This document shows positions 18,345 through 27,885 of a stretch of DNA of 64,000 nt, one piece after another (the stretch's first letter is position 1; every line of letters starts with the position of its first letter). The stretch lies in NCBI GenBank assembly GCA_026129465.1, contig JAHCIA010000001.1:3011503-3075502 (forward strand). The letters are read 5' to 3'. Under the pieces are notes generated by a model. The model made no database searches. It saw only the letters and a list, made by a program, of their open reading frames with translations, and was not told the origin of the DNA. Both the position numbers and the translations under genes were made by a program. Source of the DNA: Flavobacteriales bacterium. GTDB taxonomy: Bacteria > Bacteroidota > Bacteroidia > Flavobacteriales_F > PHOS-HE28.

Positions 18345-18953
18345 ATGATCGACAGCCTGAACGGTGAGCTATTGCTGAAAGCGACGGACCACGTGGTGGT
18401 GGAATGCCACGGCGTGGGTTACCTCGTGCATGTCTCCGCGATGACCTTGACGCGCATGCCCGACCGCGGCGCGTGCCGTGTGTTCGTCCATTACGGGGTC
18501 ACCGTGGATGTGCGTTCGGGCCAGAGCGAACATCGACTGCACGGATTCCTGCGACCCGATGAGCGCGCCATGTTCCGGCGCCTGATCGAGGTGCAGGGCG
18601 TGAGCGCCACCCTGGCCATGGCCATCATGGGCGCACGGGACCTGGCGGGGCTGGAGGAGGCGATCGCCCTGGGCGATGAGGCGAGTTTCAAAGGGGTGAA
18701 GGGCATCGGGCCGAAGCTGGCGCAACGGATCATCAGCGAGTTGCAGGGCAAGGCGCCACTGTCCACCGGCCTGCCGTCCGCGGCGGTCGCGGGGGCGGGC
18801 AATACACTCCGGGCCGAGGCGTTATCGGCACTGGTCTCGCTCGGTCTGGACCGGGCGAAGGCCGAACGGTCCCTGCAAGCCGTTCTGCGCGACCACGCCT
18901 CGGAACCACCGGCATTGGAAGAGCTGATCAAGCTGACGCTGAAGCATATCTGA
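18345..18953 (+). CDS. ruvA: Holliday junction branch migration protein RuvA
   Basis: RuvA binds four-way DNA junctions and loads RuvB. The 202-residue protein opens with MIDSLNGELL, has the OB-fold segment HVVVECHGVGYLVHVS, tandem helix-hairpin-helix motifs including GVKGIGPKLAQRIISEL near residue 115, and a C-terminal RuvB-binding three-helix domain. Length is normal. It precedes sprA by 16 bases, an arrangement found across Bacteroidota. Confidence 0.97.
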   Translation: MIDSLNGELLLKATDHVVVECHGVGYLVHVSAMTLTRMPDRGACRVFVHYGVTVDVRSGQSEHRLHGFLRPDERAMFRRLIEVQGVSATLAMAIMGARDLAGLEEAIALGDEASFKGVKGIGPKLAQRIISELQGKAPLSTGLPSAAVAGAGNTLRAEALSALVSLGLDRAKAERSLQAVLRDHASEPPALEELIKLTLKHI

Positions 18954-18969
18954 GGGAGGGGCAGGGGTC

Positions 18970-21900
18970 ATGTCACGTAGCATCATCGGATCATTCCGCC
19001 AGCGGATCGGAGCACTGGGGCCATGGGCCCTGGTGGCGGCCATATTGCTGTTGGCAGGCTCGGTGGAAGCGGCTCCTTCATTGGGGCTGGTGCTGCAGGT
19101 GGACAGCCCCGAAGTGGACCTGCCCTGGCCCATCGGCGATCCCCTGGCGCCAGGCCAGCCCGCGCCAGGCCTCATCAATCTGCAGGATCCCGACAACATC
19201 AACAACGACGTCATTTACGATCCGGAGACGGGCCAGTACATCCTGCAAAGCACCGTGGGCGAGAACTTCTACTTCCGCCCGCCCATGAGCATGTCGTTGG
19301 AGGAGTACCTCAACTACGACATGGAGCGCGCCATGGAGACCTACTGGCTGGACCGCGTGGAGCAGGACAGCGAGAGCGCGCAGCGGAGCCTGGTGCCGGT
19401 GATCAAGGTGCGGGGCGAGGCCTTCGACCGCATCTTCGGCGGCAACACCATCGACATTCGCCCGCGCGGTTCCGCCGAGGTGATCTTCGGCGTGAACACC
19501 AGCCGGACCGAGAACCCGCGCATCCCGATCAACCAGCGGCGCATCACCACCTTCAACTTCGACCAGCGCATCCAGCTCAACCTGGTGGGCAGCATCGGCG
19601 AGAAGCTGAAGATCAACACCAACTACAACACGCAGGCGACCTTCGATTTCGAGAACCAGGTGAAGCTGGACTACACCGGCTACGAGGACGAGATCATCCA
19701 GAAGATCGAGGCGGGCAACGTGAGCCTGCCCTTGCGCGGAACATTGATACAAGGCAGCCAGAGCCTCTTCGGCCTGAAGACCGAGTTGCGCTTCGGGCGC
19801 CTGACGGCCACGGCCATCTTCAGCCAGGAGAAGGGCCAGCGGCGCAATGTGCAGACCGAGGGCGGCGCGCAGACCACCCACTTCAACATCAAGGCGGACG
19901 AGTACGAGGCCAACAAGCACTACTTCCTCAGCTACTACTTCCGCGAGAACTACGAGAACGCGCTGCGCACCCTTCCCACGATCAACAGCGGGGTGCAGAT
20001 CACGCGCATCGAGGTGTGGGTGACCAATACGCGGCAGGACTTCCAGCAGAACCGCAACATCGTGGCCTTCACCGACCTGGGCGAGGACGCCAGCCCGGCC
20101 GCCATCGCCGCCGGCCAGGTGAGCAACGACCTGCCGCCCGGCCTGCTGATCGACAGCCCGCTGGACTTCGCGGCCAACGAGGCCAACAACCTGTACGCGC
20201 TCGTCGCCGGCAATCCGGCCATCCGCGGCTTCTTCCAGGCCTCCGGCGCCTTGCAGGCCCTGGGCCTGCGCGACGCCCGCCACTTCGAGCGCCTTGAAAG
20301 CGCGCGCCTGCTGCTGCCCAACGAGTACACGGTGAACGAGCGCCTGGGCTTCATCTCCCTGAACCAATCGCTGAACAACGACGAGGTGCTTGGTGTGGCC
20401 TTCCAGTACACCATCCAGGGGCAGACCTTCCAGGTGGGCGAATTCTCCACCGACGGCATCGGCCCGCCCGACGCGCTGATGCTGCGTCTGCTGAAAGCCA
20501 CCATCACCGATCCCCGCCTGCCGATGTGGGACCTGATGATGAAGAACGTCTATGCCTTGGGCGCCTTCCAGGTGAACCGCGACAATTTCCGGCTGGACCT
20601 GGTGTACAACAACCCGGTCACCGGCGTGGACATCAACTACATCCCGCGTGCGCCGCTGGACCAGATCCCCCTGCTGCAATCCCTGGGCCTGGACAGGCTG
20701 GACCCGCAGAACGCGCCGAACCCCGACGGGTGGTTCGACTTCATCGATGGTGCGGCCACCACCGGGGGCACCATCCAGGCGCAGAACGGCAGGGTCTTCT
20801 TCCCCGTGCTGGAACCCTTCGGCAGCTATCTGGACCGCCAACTCATCGGCCCCGACCCGAACAACCCCATCCAGCCCGAGCAGATCCGCCGCACCATCGT
20901 CTACCAGCAACTTTACGACAGCACGCGCACCGCGGCGCAGTTCCTGCCCGAGCTGAACCGCTTCAGCATGCGCGGCAGCTACCGCAGCGCCAGCAGCGAT
21001 GTGATCTCCCTCAACGCGGTGAACATCCCGCAGGGCAGCGTGGTGGTCACCGCCGGTGGTGTGCGCCTGATCGAGAACCAGGACTACACGGTGGACTACA
21101 ACCTGGGCCGTGTGCGCATCCTGAACCAGGGCATCCTGGAAAGCGGTACGCCGATCAACATCTCGCTGGAGAGCAACTCGCTCTTCAGCATACAGACCAA
21201 GACCCTCGCCGGTGCGCGGTTCGACTACCGCGTGAACCGCGACCTGGTGATCGGTGGTACCATCATGAATCTCTATGAACGGCCGCTGACCCAGAAAGTG
21301 AACGTGGGCGATGAGCCGATCAGCAACACCATCGTGGGCACCGACGTGAGCTGGCAGAGCAAGTCGCAATGGCTCACCAACCTGGTGGACAAACTGCCCT
21401 TCTATGCCACCAAGCAGGAATCGAACGTGACGGCCAGCGCCGAGGCGGCCTACCTGATCCCCGGCCACAGCCGCGCCATCGGCAACGCGGGCACCAGTTA
21501 TATCGACGACTTCGAGGGCAGCGTGAGCGTGATCGATCTGCGCACGCAGGCCCTGTGGTTCCATTCCTCCACCCCGCAGGGCATCGACCTCTTCCCCGAA
21601 GGCGAGTTCATCGACGACCTGCGCACGGGTTTCCGCCGCGCGCAGTTGAGCTGGTATGTCATCGATCCCCTCTTCTTCCGCAACAACCCGCTGACCCCGG
21701 ACCATATCCGCAACGACGCCGCCATGCGCAGCGACCACCGCATGCGCGAGGTGCTGGAGCAGGAGGTCTTCCCCAACCGACAGCTCGCCGCGGGCACGCC
21801 GGCCAACATCCCCGTGCTGGACCTCACCTACTACCCGCGCGAACGCGGCCCCTACAACTACTATCCGTTCAACCCCAACGGCAACCCCAATGGGGACCGC

Positions 21901-24900
21901 CTGAACCCCGACGGCACCTTCAACGACCCGGAGAACAACTGGGCGGGCATCATGCGGCGCATCACCACCACGGACTTCGAAGCGAGCAACATCGAAGTGA
22001 TCCAGTTCTGGATGATGGACCCCTTCTTCAACGCCAGCAACAACCAGGGCGAGCCCGCGACCAACGTGAACTCGGTGAACAGCACCGGTGGAGACCTCTA
22101 CTTCGACCTGGGCAACATCAGCGAGGACATCCTGAAGGACGGGCGCAAGTTCTTCGAGAACGGCCTGCCCAAGAACCTCTCCGACGTCGCCCAGGAGACC
22201 GACGTGACCAACTGGGGCGTGGTGCCCACCACCCAGAGCATCGTCAACGCCTTCGCCATCGTGGAGAACAACTCCAACAAGTACCAGGATGTAGGACTGG
22301 ACGGTCTCAGCAGCCAGCAGGCCGATCTGGAGGGCCGCACCGAACAGAACTTCTTCTCAGGCTACCTGGACCAGGTGGCGCAGGTGGTGACCGAGCCCAC
22401 CGCCCTGGCCGCCATCCAGTTCGACCCCAGCAACGATGACTACCGCTTCTTCCGCGGCAGCCAGCAGGACACCGAGCAGCTGAACATCCTGGACCGTTAC
22501 AAGCGATTCAACGGCCCCGAGGGCAACAGTGTGACCGACGAGGACAGCCAGGAGAACTACCCCACCCAGCAGACCACGCTGCCCAGCACCGAGGACATCA
22601 ACCAGGACCAGAACCTGAGCGAGAGCGAGAGCTATTTCCACTACAAGATCAGCATGCGGCCGCAGGACATGGTGGTGGGCCAGAACTTCATCACCGACCG
22701 CATCCTGGCCACGGCCAACACGCCCGAAGGCCCCAAGCAGGTCTACTGGTACCAGTTCAAGATCCCCATCCGCCAGCCCACGCGCGTGGTCAACGGCATC
22801 CAGGATTTCCGCAGCATCCGCTTCATGCGCATGTACATGCACGGCTGGCAGCAGGAGGCCACCCTGCGATTCGCCCGCCTGGAATTCGTGCGCGGCGAAT
22901 GGCGCAAGTACCTCTTCAGCCTGGAGACCCCCGGCGAGGTCATCGGCAGCGACCCCGACCCCACGCTCTTCGAGGTGGCCGCCGTGAACATCGAGGAGAA
23001 CGGCAACCGCACGCCGATCAACTACGTGCTTCCGCCGGACATCAACCAGGAGATCGACGTGGCCAGCGCCAACCTGCGCAACCTGAACGAGCAGAGCCTG
23101 CAGCTGAAGGTGTGCAACCTGCGCGACGGCGACGCCCGCGCGGTGTTCCGCAACGTGAGCTTCGACATCCGCAGCTACAAGAAGATGCGCATGTTCGTCC
23201 ACGCCGAAAGCAGCGACCCCAACCTGCCGGTCGAGTTCGGCGACGTGAGCGTGTTCATCCGCCTGGGCAACGACTACGAGCAGAACTACTACGAGTACGA
23301 GATCCCCGTGCGGCCCTCGGAGTTCTTCAACCGCGACCCCTACAGCGTGTGGCCCGAGGCGAACAACATGGTGATCGAGTTCGCGCGTCTCAACGACCTG
23401 AAGATCCAACGCGACCAGGCGGGCATCGCGCGCAACCAGCGCTACGCGGGCAACGATGGCGACCGGCGCGTGTTCGTGAAGGGCAATCCCAACCTGAGCC
23501 GCATGACCACCATCATGATCGGCATACGCAACCCGGCCAAGGACGGCGAGGAGGGCAATCCGTGGAAGGCCGATGACGGGTTGCCGAAATGCCTGGAGGT
23601 GTGGGTGAACGAATTGCGCCTGACCGACTTCGACCAGCGTGGTGGCTGGGCGGCGCTGGCCCGGGTGAACGCGCAGCTGGCCGACCTGGGCAACGTGAGC
23701 ATCGCCGGCAACTACAGCACACCCTTCTGGGGCAGCATCGACAAGCGCGTGAGCGAGCGCAGCCGCGAGACCACCTACGGCATCGACGTGGCCGCCAACT
23801 TCGAGATGGGCAAGTTCCTGCCGGAGTCCAGCAACATCCGCGTGCCCATGTTCATCGGCTACGCCGAACAGGTGAGCAACCCCCAGTTCGATCCGCTGAA
23901 CCCCGACATCGAATGGGCCGACGCCACGCGCACCCTCACCCGCGAGGAGCGCAGGGAAAGGCTGAAGCAATCACGCACCTACACGCGCAGACGGTCGATC
24001 AACTTCACCAACGTGCGCAAGGAACGCGCGCAGGGCAAGAAGGAGCACTTCTGGGACGTGGAGAACCTCAACTTCACCTATTCATACAGCGACCAGGAGT
24101 ATTTCGACATCAACACCGCCTTCGAGAACACGCGCATCTACAAGGGCGCCATCCAGTACATCCACAATCCGAAGCCACGGCCCATCGAGCCCTTCAAGGA
24201 GATCGCGCTCATCAAGAAGAGCAAGTGGCTGAAGGGCATCCGCGACTTCAACGTGAACATGGGCTTCAAGCAGGTGAGCCTGCGCACCAGCGTGGACCGC
24301 ATGTACATGGAAAGGCTCATCAGGCCCAACCCGGACATCGAGAGCCTGCCGCAGCTGCCCACCTACAACAAGAACTTCAACTGGACCAGCCAGTACGGAT
24401 TCCGGTACGAGCTCACCAAGGCGCTGAAGGTGGACGTGAACGCCAACAACATGGCGTGGATCGGCGAACCGCCCGGCCGCGTGGACCCGAAGATCCGCGG
24501 CGAGTACGAGGTGTGGAAGGACAGCGTGCTCACCAGTCTGCGCAACTGGGGCGAAGTGACGCGCTACGACCACACCATCGGCGTCACCTACACGCTGCCC
24601 TTCGACAAGCTGCCCATCACGGACTGGATCACGGCGAACACGGCCTACACCGCGGGCTACCAGTGGGACCGCGCCCCGCTGACGCAGGACAGTCTGGGCC
24701 ACACCATACAGAACTCCCAGAACATCTCGGTGAACGGCCAGTTGAACTTCGTGAACCTGTACAACAAGGTGAAGTACCTGAAGAAGATCAACGACAAGGG
24801 CCGATCGCGGGCACCGGCACGGGCCCCCTCCGCGCGGCCGGGCGGCGGCGCGCAGCCCACCCAGCCCACGGAGCCGGAGAAGTTGAAGATCGATCCCCTG

Positions 24901-26271
24901 GAAGGCCTCGCGCGCGTGCTGATGACCATACGCACGGGCACCATCACCTACAGCCAGAACTCCGGCATGATGCTGCCCGGCTGGGACCGCAAGACCAACG
25001 CGATGGGCATGGATCCCGGCTTCGGAGCGCCCGGCTGGGGCTTCATCACAGGCCAGCAGAACCACGACCTCAGCGGCGACATCGTGCGCGACTTCGCGCA
25101 GGAGGCGGCGCGCAACGGCTGGCTCGTGCAGACACCGTCCATCTTCAACCCCTATACCCAGACGCGCAGCGAGAACATCAACGCGCGCCTCTCCCTGGAG
25201 CCCTTCCGGGGCATGCGCGTGGAACTGCTGGCCAACCGCACCAAGGCCGAGAACCGCCGCTCCTTCTTCCGCTGGAACGAGGAGTTGGGCGATTACGTGA
25301 ACGACAGCCCGCAGGACATGGGCAGCTTCAGTGTGAGCATGCTCACCTGGCGCACCGCATTCACTTCGGACAACGAGAACTTCGTGAACCGCATCTTCGA
25401 GAACATGCTGGAGTTCCGTCCCGTGATCAGCCAGCGCCTGGGCGAAGCGAACGAACTGAGCTCGCTCGATCCGGAGACCGGCTTCTACACCGGGTATGGT
25501 TCCACCAACCAGGATGTGGTGATCCCCGCCTTCCTCGCCGCCTATACCGGCCGCGATCCGGACAAGGTGGATCTGGATCCATTCTCCTTGATCCCCGCGC
25601 CCAATTGGGACATCACCTACGACGGCCTCACCAAGCTGCCCTGGTTCTCCAAGCGCTTCCGCACCTTCACGGTGAAGAACAGCTACCGCAGCAACTTCAA
25701 CATCGCCAACTACATGACCAACCTGCTCTATGTGCCGGGCGGGTTCGAGGTGGACGCGGCGGGCAACTACATCCCCGAGCGGCAGATCATGACCATCACC
25801 GTGCAGGAGGTGATGCGGCCGCTGATGGGTTTCGACGCCACGCTCACCAACAGCCTGCTGGTGAAGGTGGAGTACAACCGCGACCGCAACCTGAGCATGA
25901 GCCTGACCAATTACCAGGTGACGGAGGTGCGCGGCAAGGAATACGTGGTCGGCACGGGCTACCGCTTCAAGAACGTGCCCTTCCCCTTCGCCATCGGTGG
26001 CAACAAGCCCAAGAGCGACTTGAATCTGCGTGTGGACCTGACCCTCCGCGACAACGCCACGGTGATACGCAAGATGGAGGAGCGGCAGAACCAGGTCACC
26101 GCCGGGCAGAACATCCTTTCGATCAAGACCAGCGCCGACTATGTGTTCAACGAGCGCCTCAATGTGCGGGCCTTCTACGAACGCGTCGTGAACACGCCTG
26201 TGATCTCCACCAGCTTCCCCAGCGCCAACACCAATGCGGGCATCAGCCTGCGCTTCACCCTGGCGCAATAG
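18970..26271 (+). CDS. sprA: T9SS outer membrane translocon protein SprA
   Basis: At 2433 residues this matches SprA, the very large outer-membrane barrel that forms the export pore of the type IX secretion system and is required for gliding and adhesin secretion. The signal peptide (within the first 35 residues, WALVAAILLLAGSVEAA) is followed by the N-terminal motif region with YNTQATFDFENQVKLDYTG and DEIIQKIEAGNVSLPL, a signature of SprA N domains, and by many barrel-like segments ending with SLRFTLAQ. The ATG at 18970 directly precedes the signal. It serves the T9SS cargo proteins encoded in this window (4420, 7596, 14983 and 16732 loci). Very GC-rich coding produces long spurious frames on both strands. 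Confidence 0.95.
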   Translation: MSRSIIGSFRQRIGALGPWALVAAILLLAGSVEAAPSLGLVLQVDSPEVDLPWPIGDPLAPGQPAPGLINLQDPDNINNDVIYDPETGQYILQSTVGENFYFRPPMSMSLEEYLNYDMERAMETYWLDRVEQDSESAQRSLVPVIKVRGEAFDRIFGGNTIDIRPRGSAEVIFGVNTSRTENPRIPINQRRITTFNFDQRIQLNLVGSIGEKLKINTNYNTQATFDFENQVKLDYTGYEDEIIQKIEAGNVSLPLRGTLIQGSQSLFGLKTELRFGRLTATAIFSQEKGQRRNVQTEGGAQTTHFNIKADEYEANKHYFLSYYFRENYENALRTLPTINSGVQITRIEVWVTNTRQDFQQNRNIVAFTDLGEDASPAAIAAGQVSNDLPPGLLIDSPLDFAANEANNLYALVAGNPAIRGFFQASGALQALGLRDARHFERLESARLLLPNEYTVNERLGFISLNQSLNNDEVLGVAFQYTIQGQTFQVGEFSTDGIGPPDALMLRLLKATITDPRLPMWDLMMKNVYALGAFQVNRDNFRLDLVYNNPVTGVDINYIPRAPLDQIPLLQSLGLDRLDPQNAPNPDGWFDFIDGAATTGGTIQAQNGRVFFPVLEPFGSYLDRQLIGPDPNNPIQPEQIRRTIVYQQLYDSTRTAAQFLPELNRFSMRGSYRSASSDVISLNAVNIPQGSVVVTAGGVRLIENQDYTVDYNLGRVRILNQGILESGTPINISLESNSLFSIQTKTLAGARFDYRVNRDLVIGGTIMNLYERPLTQKVNVGDEPISNTIVGTDVSWQSKSQWLTNLVDKLPFYATKQESNVTASAEAAYLIPGHSRAIGNAGTSYIDDFEGSVSVIDLRTQALWFHSSTPQGIDLFPEGEFIDDLRTGFRRAQLSWYVIDPLFFRNNPLTPDHIRNDAAMRSDHRMREVLEQEVFPNRQLAAGTPANIPVLDLTYYPRERGPYNYYPFNPNGNPNGDRLNPDGTFNDPENNWAGIMRRITTTDFEASNIEVIQFWMMDPFFNASNNQGEPATNVNSVNSTGGDLYFDLGNISEDILKDGRKFFENGLPKNLSDVAQETDVTNWGVVPTTQSIVNAFAIVENNSNKYQDVGLDGLSSQQADLEGRTEQNFFSGYLDQVAQVVTEPTALAAIQFDPSNDDYRFFRGSQQDTEQLNILDRYKRFNGPEGNSVTDEDSQENYPTQQTTLPSTEDINQDQNLSESESYFHYKISMRPQDMVVGQNFITDRILATANTPEGPKQVYWYQFKIPIRQPTRVVNGIQDFRSIRFMRMYMHGWQQEATLRFARLEFVRGEWRKYLFSLETPGEVIGSDPDPTLFEVAAVNIEENGNRTPINYVLPPDINQEIDVASANLRNLNEQSLQLKVCNLRDGDARAVFRNVSFDIRSYKKMRMFVHAESSDPNLPVEFGDVSVFIRLGNDYEQNYYEYEIPVRPSEFFNRDPYSVWPEANNMVIEFARLNDLKIQRDQAGIARNQRYAGNDGDRRVFVKGNPNLSRMTTIMIGIRNPAKDGEEGNPWKADDGLPKCLEVWVNELRLTDFDQRGGWAALARVNAQLADLGNVSIAGNYSTPFWGSIDKRVSERSRETTYGIDVAANFEMGKFLPESSNIRVPMFIGYAEQVSNPQFDPLNPDIEWADATRTLTREERRERLKQSRTYTRRRSINFTNVRKERAQGKKEHFWDVENLNFTYSYSDQEYFDINTAFENTRIYKGAIQYIHNPKPRPIEPFKEIALIKKSKWLKGIRDFNVNMGFKQVSLRTSVDRMYMERLIRPNPDIESLPQLPTYNKNFNWTSQYGFRYELTKALKVDVNANNMAWIGEPPGRVDPKIRGEYEVWKDSVLTSLRNWGEVTRYDHTIGVTYTLPFDKLPITDWITANTAYTAGYQWDRAPLTQDSLGHTIQNSQNISVNGQLNFVNLYNKVKYLKKINDKGRSRAPARAPSARPGGGAQPTQPTEPEKLKIDPLEGLARVLMTIRTGTITYSQNSGMMLPGWDRKTNAMGMDPGFGAPGWGFITGQQNHDLSGDIVRDFAQEAARNGWLVQTPSIFNPYTQTRSENINARLSLEPFRGMRVELLANRTKAENRRSFFRWNEELGDYVNDSPQDMGSFSVSMLTWRTAFTSDNENFVNRIFENMLEFRPVISQRLGEANELSSLDPETGFYTGYGSTNQDVVIPAFLAAYTGRDPDKVDLDPFSLIPAPNWDITYDGLTKLPWFSKRFRTFTVKNSYRSNFNIANYMTNLLYVPGGFEVDAAGNYIPERQIMTITVQEVMRPLMGFDATLTNSLLVKVEYNRDRNLSMSLTNYQVTEVRGKEYVVGTGYRFKNVPFPFAIGGNKPKSDLNLRVDLTLRDNATVIRKMEERQNQVTAGQNILSIKTSADYVFNERLNVRAFYERVVNTPVISTSFPSANTNAGISLRFTLAQ

Positions 26272-26288
26272 CGTGCGCCGGAGGCGGC

Positions 26289-26296
26289 TATCTTGG
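26289..26296 (+). promoter_or_regulatory. Probable -7 box of gcvH
   Basis: TATCTTGG, one mismatch to TAnnTTTG, followed by CGCC as at several other promoters in the window, 27 bases ahead of the gcvH ATG. Confidence 0.35.
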
Positions 26297-26322
26297 CGCC
26301 CTCATTCCCACATCCGCACGCC

Positions 26323-26703
26323 ATGAACATTCCGCAGGACCTGCGCTACACCAAGGACCACGAGTGGATCCGCCTGGAGGGCGGTGAGGCCGTGGTGGGC
26401 ATCACCGACTTCGCCCAGGGCGAACTGGGCGACATCGTCTTCGTGGACATCGGCACCGAGGGCCAGGACCTGGACGCCGAGGCCGTGTTCGGCACCGTGG
26501 AGGCGGTGAAGACGGTGAGCGACCTGTTCATGCCCATCGCGGGCACCGTGCAGGCCGTGAACGGCGGCATCGCCGATGACCCCTCCGTGGTGAACAAGGA
26601 TCCCTATGGCGCGGGCTGGCTGGTGCGCCTGAAGCCCCGCGATGTAGCCGACCTCGACTCCCTGCTCACGGCCGACCAGTACCGCGAGTTGGTGGGTGCT
26701 TGA
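26323..26703 (+). CDS. gcvH: Glycine cleavage system H protein
   Basis: The lipoyl-carrying shuttle of the glycine cleavage complex, 126 residues. The start RYTKDHEWIR, the segment GITDFAQGELGDIVFVD and the lipoylation site in GTVEAVKTVSDL (Lys63) are all intact, as is the C-terminal NKDPYGAGWLVRL. The ATG at 26323 gives the normal length. Its TGA overlaps the ATG of the VanZ-like gene, so the two are coupled. Confidence 0.96.
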   Translation: MNIPQDLRYTKDHEWIRLEGGEAVVGITDFAQGELGDIVFVDIGTEGQDLDAEAVFGTVEAVKTVSDLFMPIAGTVQAVNGGIADDPSVVNKDPYGAGWLVRLKPRDVADLDSLLTADQYRELVGA

Positions 26704-27101
26704 TGCCCGCGACCTGGCCAGCGGTCCTCTGGGGCCTCCTGATCCTGCTCCTCACCCTGGCCCCCATGCCGGAAACGGCCACGCCGGGCTGGTTGCAGGC
26801 GTGGCACCTGGACAAGGTCGTCCACGCCTTCCTCTTCGCCGTATGGACCGTGCTCGTGGTGCGCGCCATCAGACGCGTGCGTGGCGGATCCGCCATGGCA
26901 CGCCACGCCATCGCCATCGGCATCCTGCTCGCGCTGCTCTACGCCGGCCTCACCGAGTTGTTCCAGGAGCACATGTCCCTGGGCCGCCGGGGCGATCTGG
27001 CCGATGTGGCCGCCGATGCGGCAGGCATACTTGCAGCGGCGGCATGGTTGAAATGGGCAACGGCGGCCGGGCGTGCCCACCACAAGCCTCCTGCGGCCTA
27101 A
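26703..27101 (+). CDS. VanZ family membrane protein
   Basis: A 132-residue protein with about four hydrophobic helices. LDKVVHAFLFAVWTVLVV and YAGLTELFQEHMSLGRRGDLADVAADAAGI match the VanZ-like family, whose members are small membrane proteins of uncertain role. It starts within the gcvH stop codon. Co-location with gcvH and tonB is usual in Bacteroidota. Confidence 0.85.
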   Translation: MPATWPAVLWGLLILLLTLAPMPETATPGWLQAWHLDKVVHAFLFAVWTVLVVRAIRRVRGGSAMARHAIAIGILLALLYAGLTELFQEHMSLGRRGDLADVAADAAGILAAAAWLKWATAAGRAHHKPPAA

Positions 27102-27136
27102 CTTTGAACCCATGGACCGTTCGCGTGTACGGTCCA
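27099..27136 (+). promoter_or_regulatory. tonB promoter with palindrome at the predicted start
   Basis: TAACTTTG at 27099-27106 is a perfect -7 box overlapping the vanZ stop. It is followed by TGGACCGT (27113-27120), an 8-base spacer and ACGGTCCA (27129-27136), a perfect inverted repeat that begins about where transcription should start. This could be an operator or a leader hairpin. No -33 TTG is visible. Confidence 0.45.
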
Positions 27137-27152
27137 CCAAACCGACCACCCG

Positions 27153-27815
27153 ATGAGAGCCCGCAAGACCGCCGAAGCGGACCTGGAGCGCCGCAAGACC
27201 AGCTTCACGTTGATCGGCCTGATGGTGGCCCTGGCCCTGACGCTCGTCGCCTTCAACTGGGCGGCCTTCGAGAAGGAGCTTGGCGACCTGGGCCGCTTGG
27301 AACTCGATCTCCTGGAGGAGGAGATCATTCCGCCCAGCGCCACGCCACCCCCGCCGCCGCCACCGCCACCCGCGCCCACCACGGTCCTGGAGATCGTGGA
27401 CGACAAGGAGGACATCGAGGAGACCGTGGTGGAGGACATGGAGATCAAGGAGGACACCAAGGTGGAGATCATCCAGCGGGCGGAGGAAGTGGAGGAGGAG
27501 CAGATCTTCACCATTGTGGAGGAGATGCCCAGCTTTCCCGGCGGTGAGGCCGAACTCTTCAAGTACCTCGGCAAGAACATCAAGTATCCCCAGATGGCCA
27601 CCGACGCCGGCATCAGCGGCGTGGTCTACGTCACCTTCGTGGTGGACAGGGACGGCAAGATCCGCGACGTGAAGGTGCTGCGCGGCATCGGCGGCGGCTG
27701 CGACGAGGAGGCCGTGCGCGTGGTGAAGGCCATGCCGCCCTGGAAGCCCGGCAAGCAGCGCGGCAAGCCCGTGACGGTGCAGTACAACCTGCCGATCCGC
27801 TTCACGCTGCGTTGA
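27153..27815 (+). CDS. tonB: Energy transducer TonB
   Basis: A 220-residue TonB-type protein that transmits inner-membrane energy to outer-membrane receptors. One transmembrane helix lies at about residues 20-36 (TLIGLMVALALTLVAFNW), then a run of nine prolines, an acidic glutamate-rich linker, and the C-terminal domain with YPQMATDAGISGVVYVTFVV and MPPWKPGKQRGKPV. The SFPGGEAELFKYL segment before the C-terminal domain is characteristic of Bacteroidota TonB proteins. A terminator hairpin follows. Confidence 0.92.
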   Translation: MRARKTAEADLERRKTSFTLIGLMVALALTLVAFNWAAFEKELGDLGRLELDLLEEEIIPPSATPPPPPPPPPAPTTVLEIVDDKEDIEETVVEDMEIKEDTKVEIIQRAEEVEEEQIFTIVEEMPSFPGGEAELFKYLGKNIKYPQMATDAGISGVVYVTFVVDRDGKIRDVKVLRGIGGGCDEEAVRVVKAMPPWKPGKQRGKPVTVQYNLPIRFTLR

Positions 27816-27835
27816 ACATCTGCGCAAGGAACAAT

Positions 27836-27864
27836 GAAAAGGCCCCGGGAACGGGGCCTTTCCC
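27836..27864. terminator. Bidirectional terminator between tonB and cysN
   Basis: AAAAGGCCCC (27837-27846) pairs with GGGGCCTTT (27853-27861) across a 6-base loop, with A-runs on one side and T-runs on the other, so it can end transcription of both convergent genes. Confidence 0.75.
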
Positions 27865-27885
27865 TTGACCGGGGATCCGCTCGTT

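Noticed and set aside
19078-26268. Very long open frames opposite sprA (19078-21738, 22357-23970, 24082-26268)
   Set aside because: They are mirror frames of GC-rich sprA coding sequence, rich in His, Val and Gly from reverse-complemented codons, with no domain or signal peptide.
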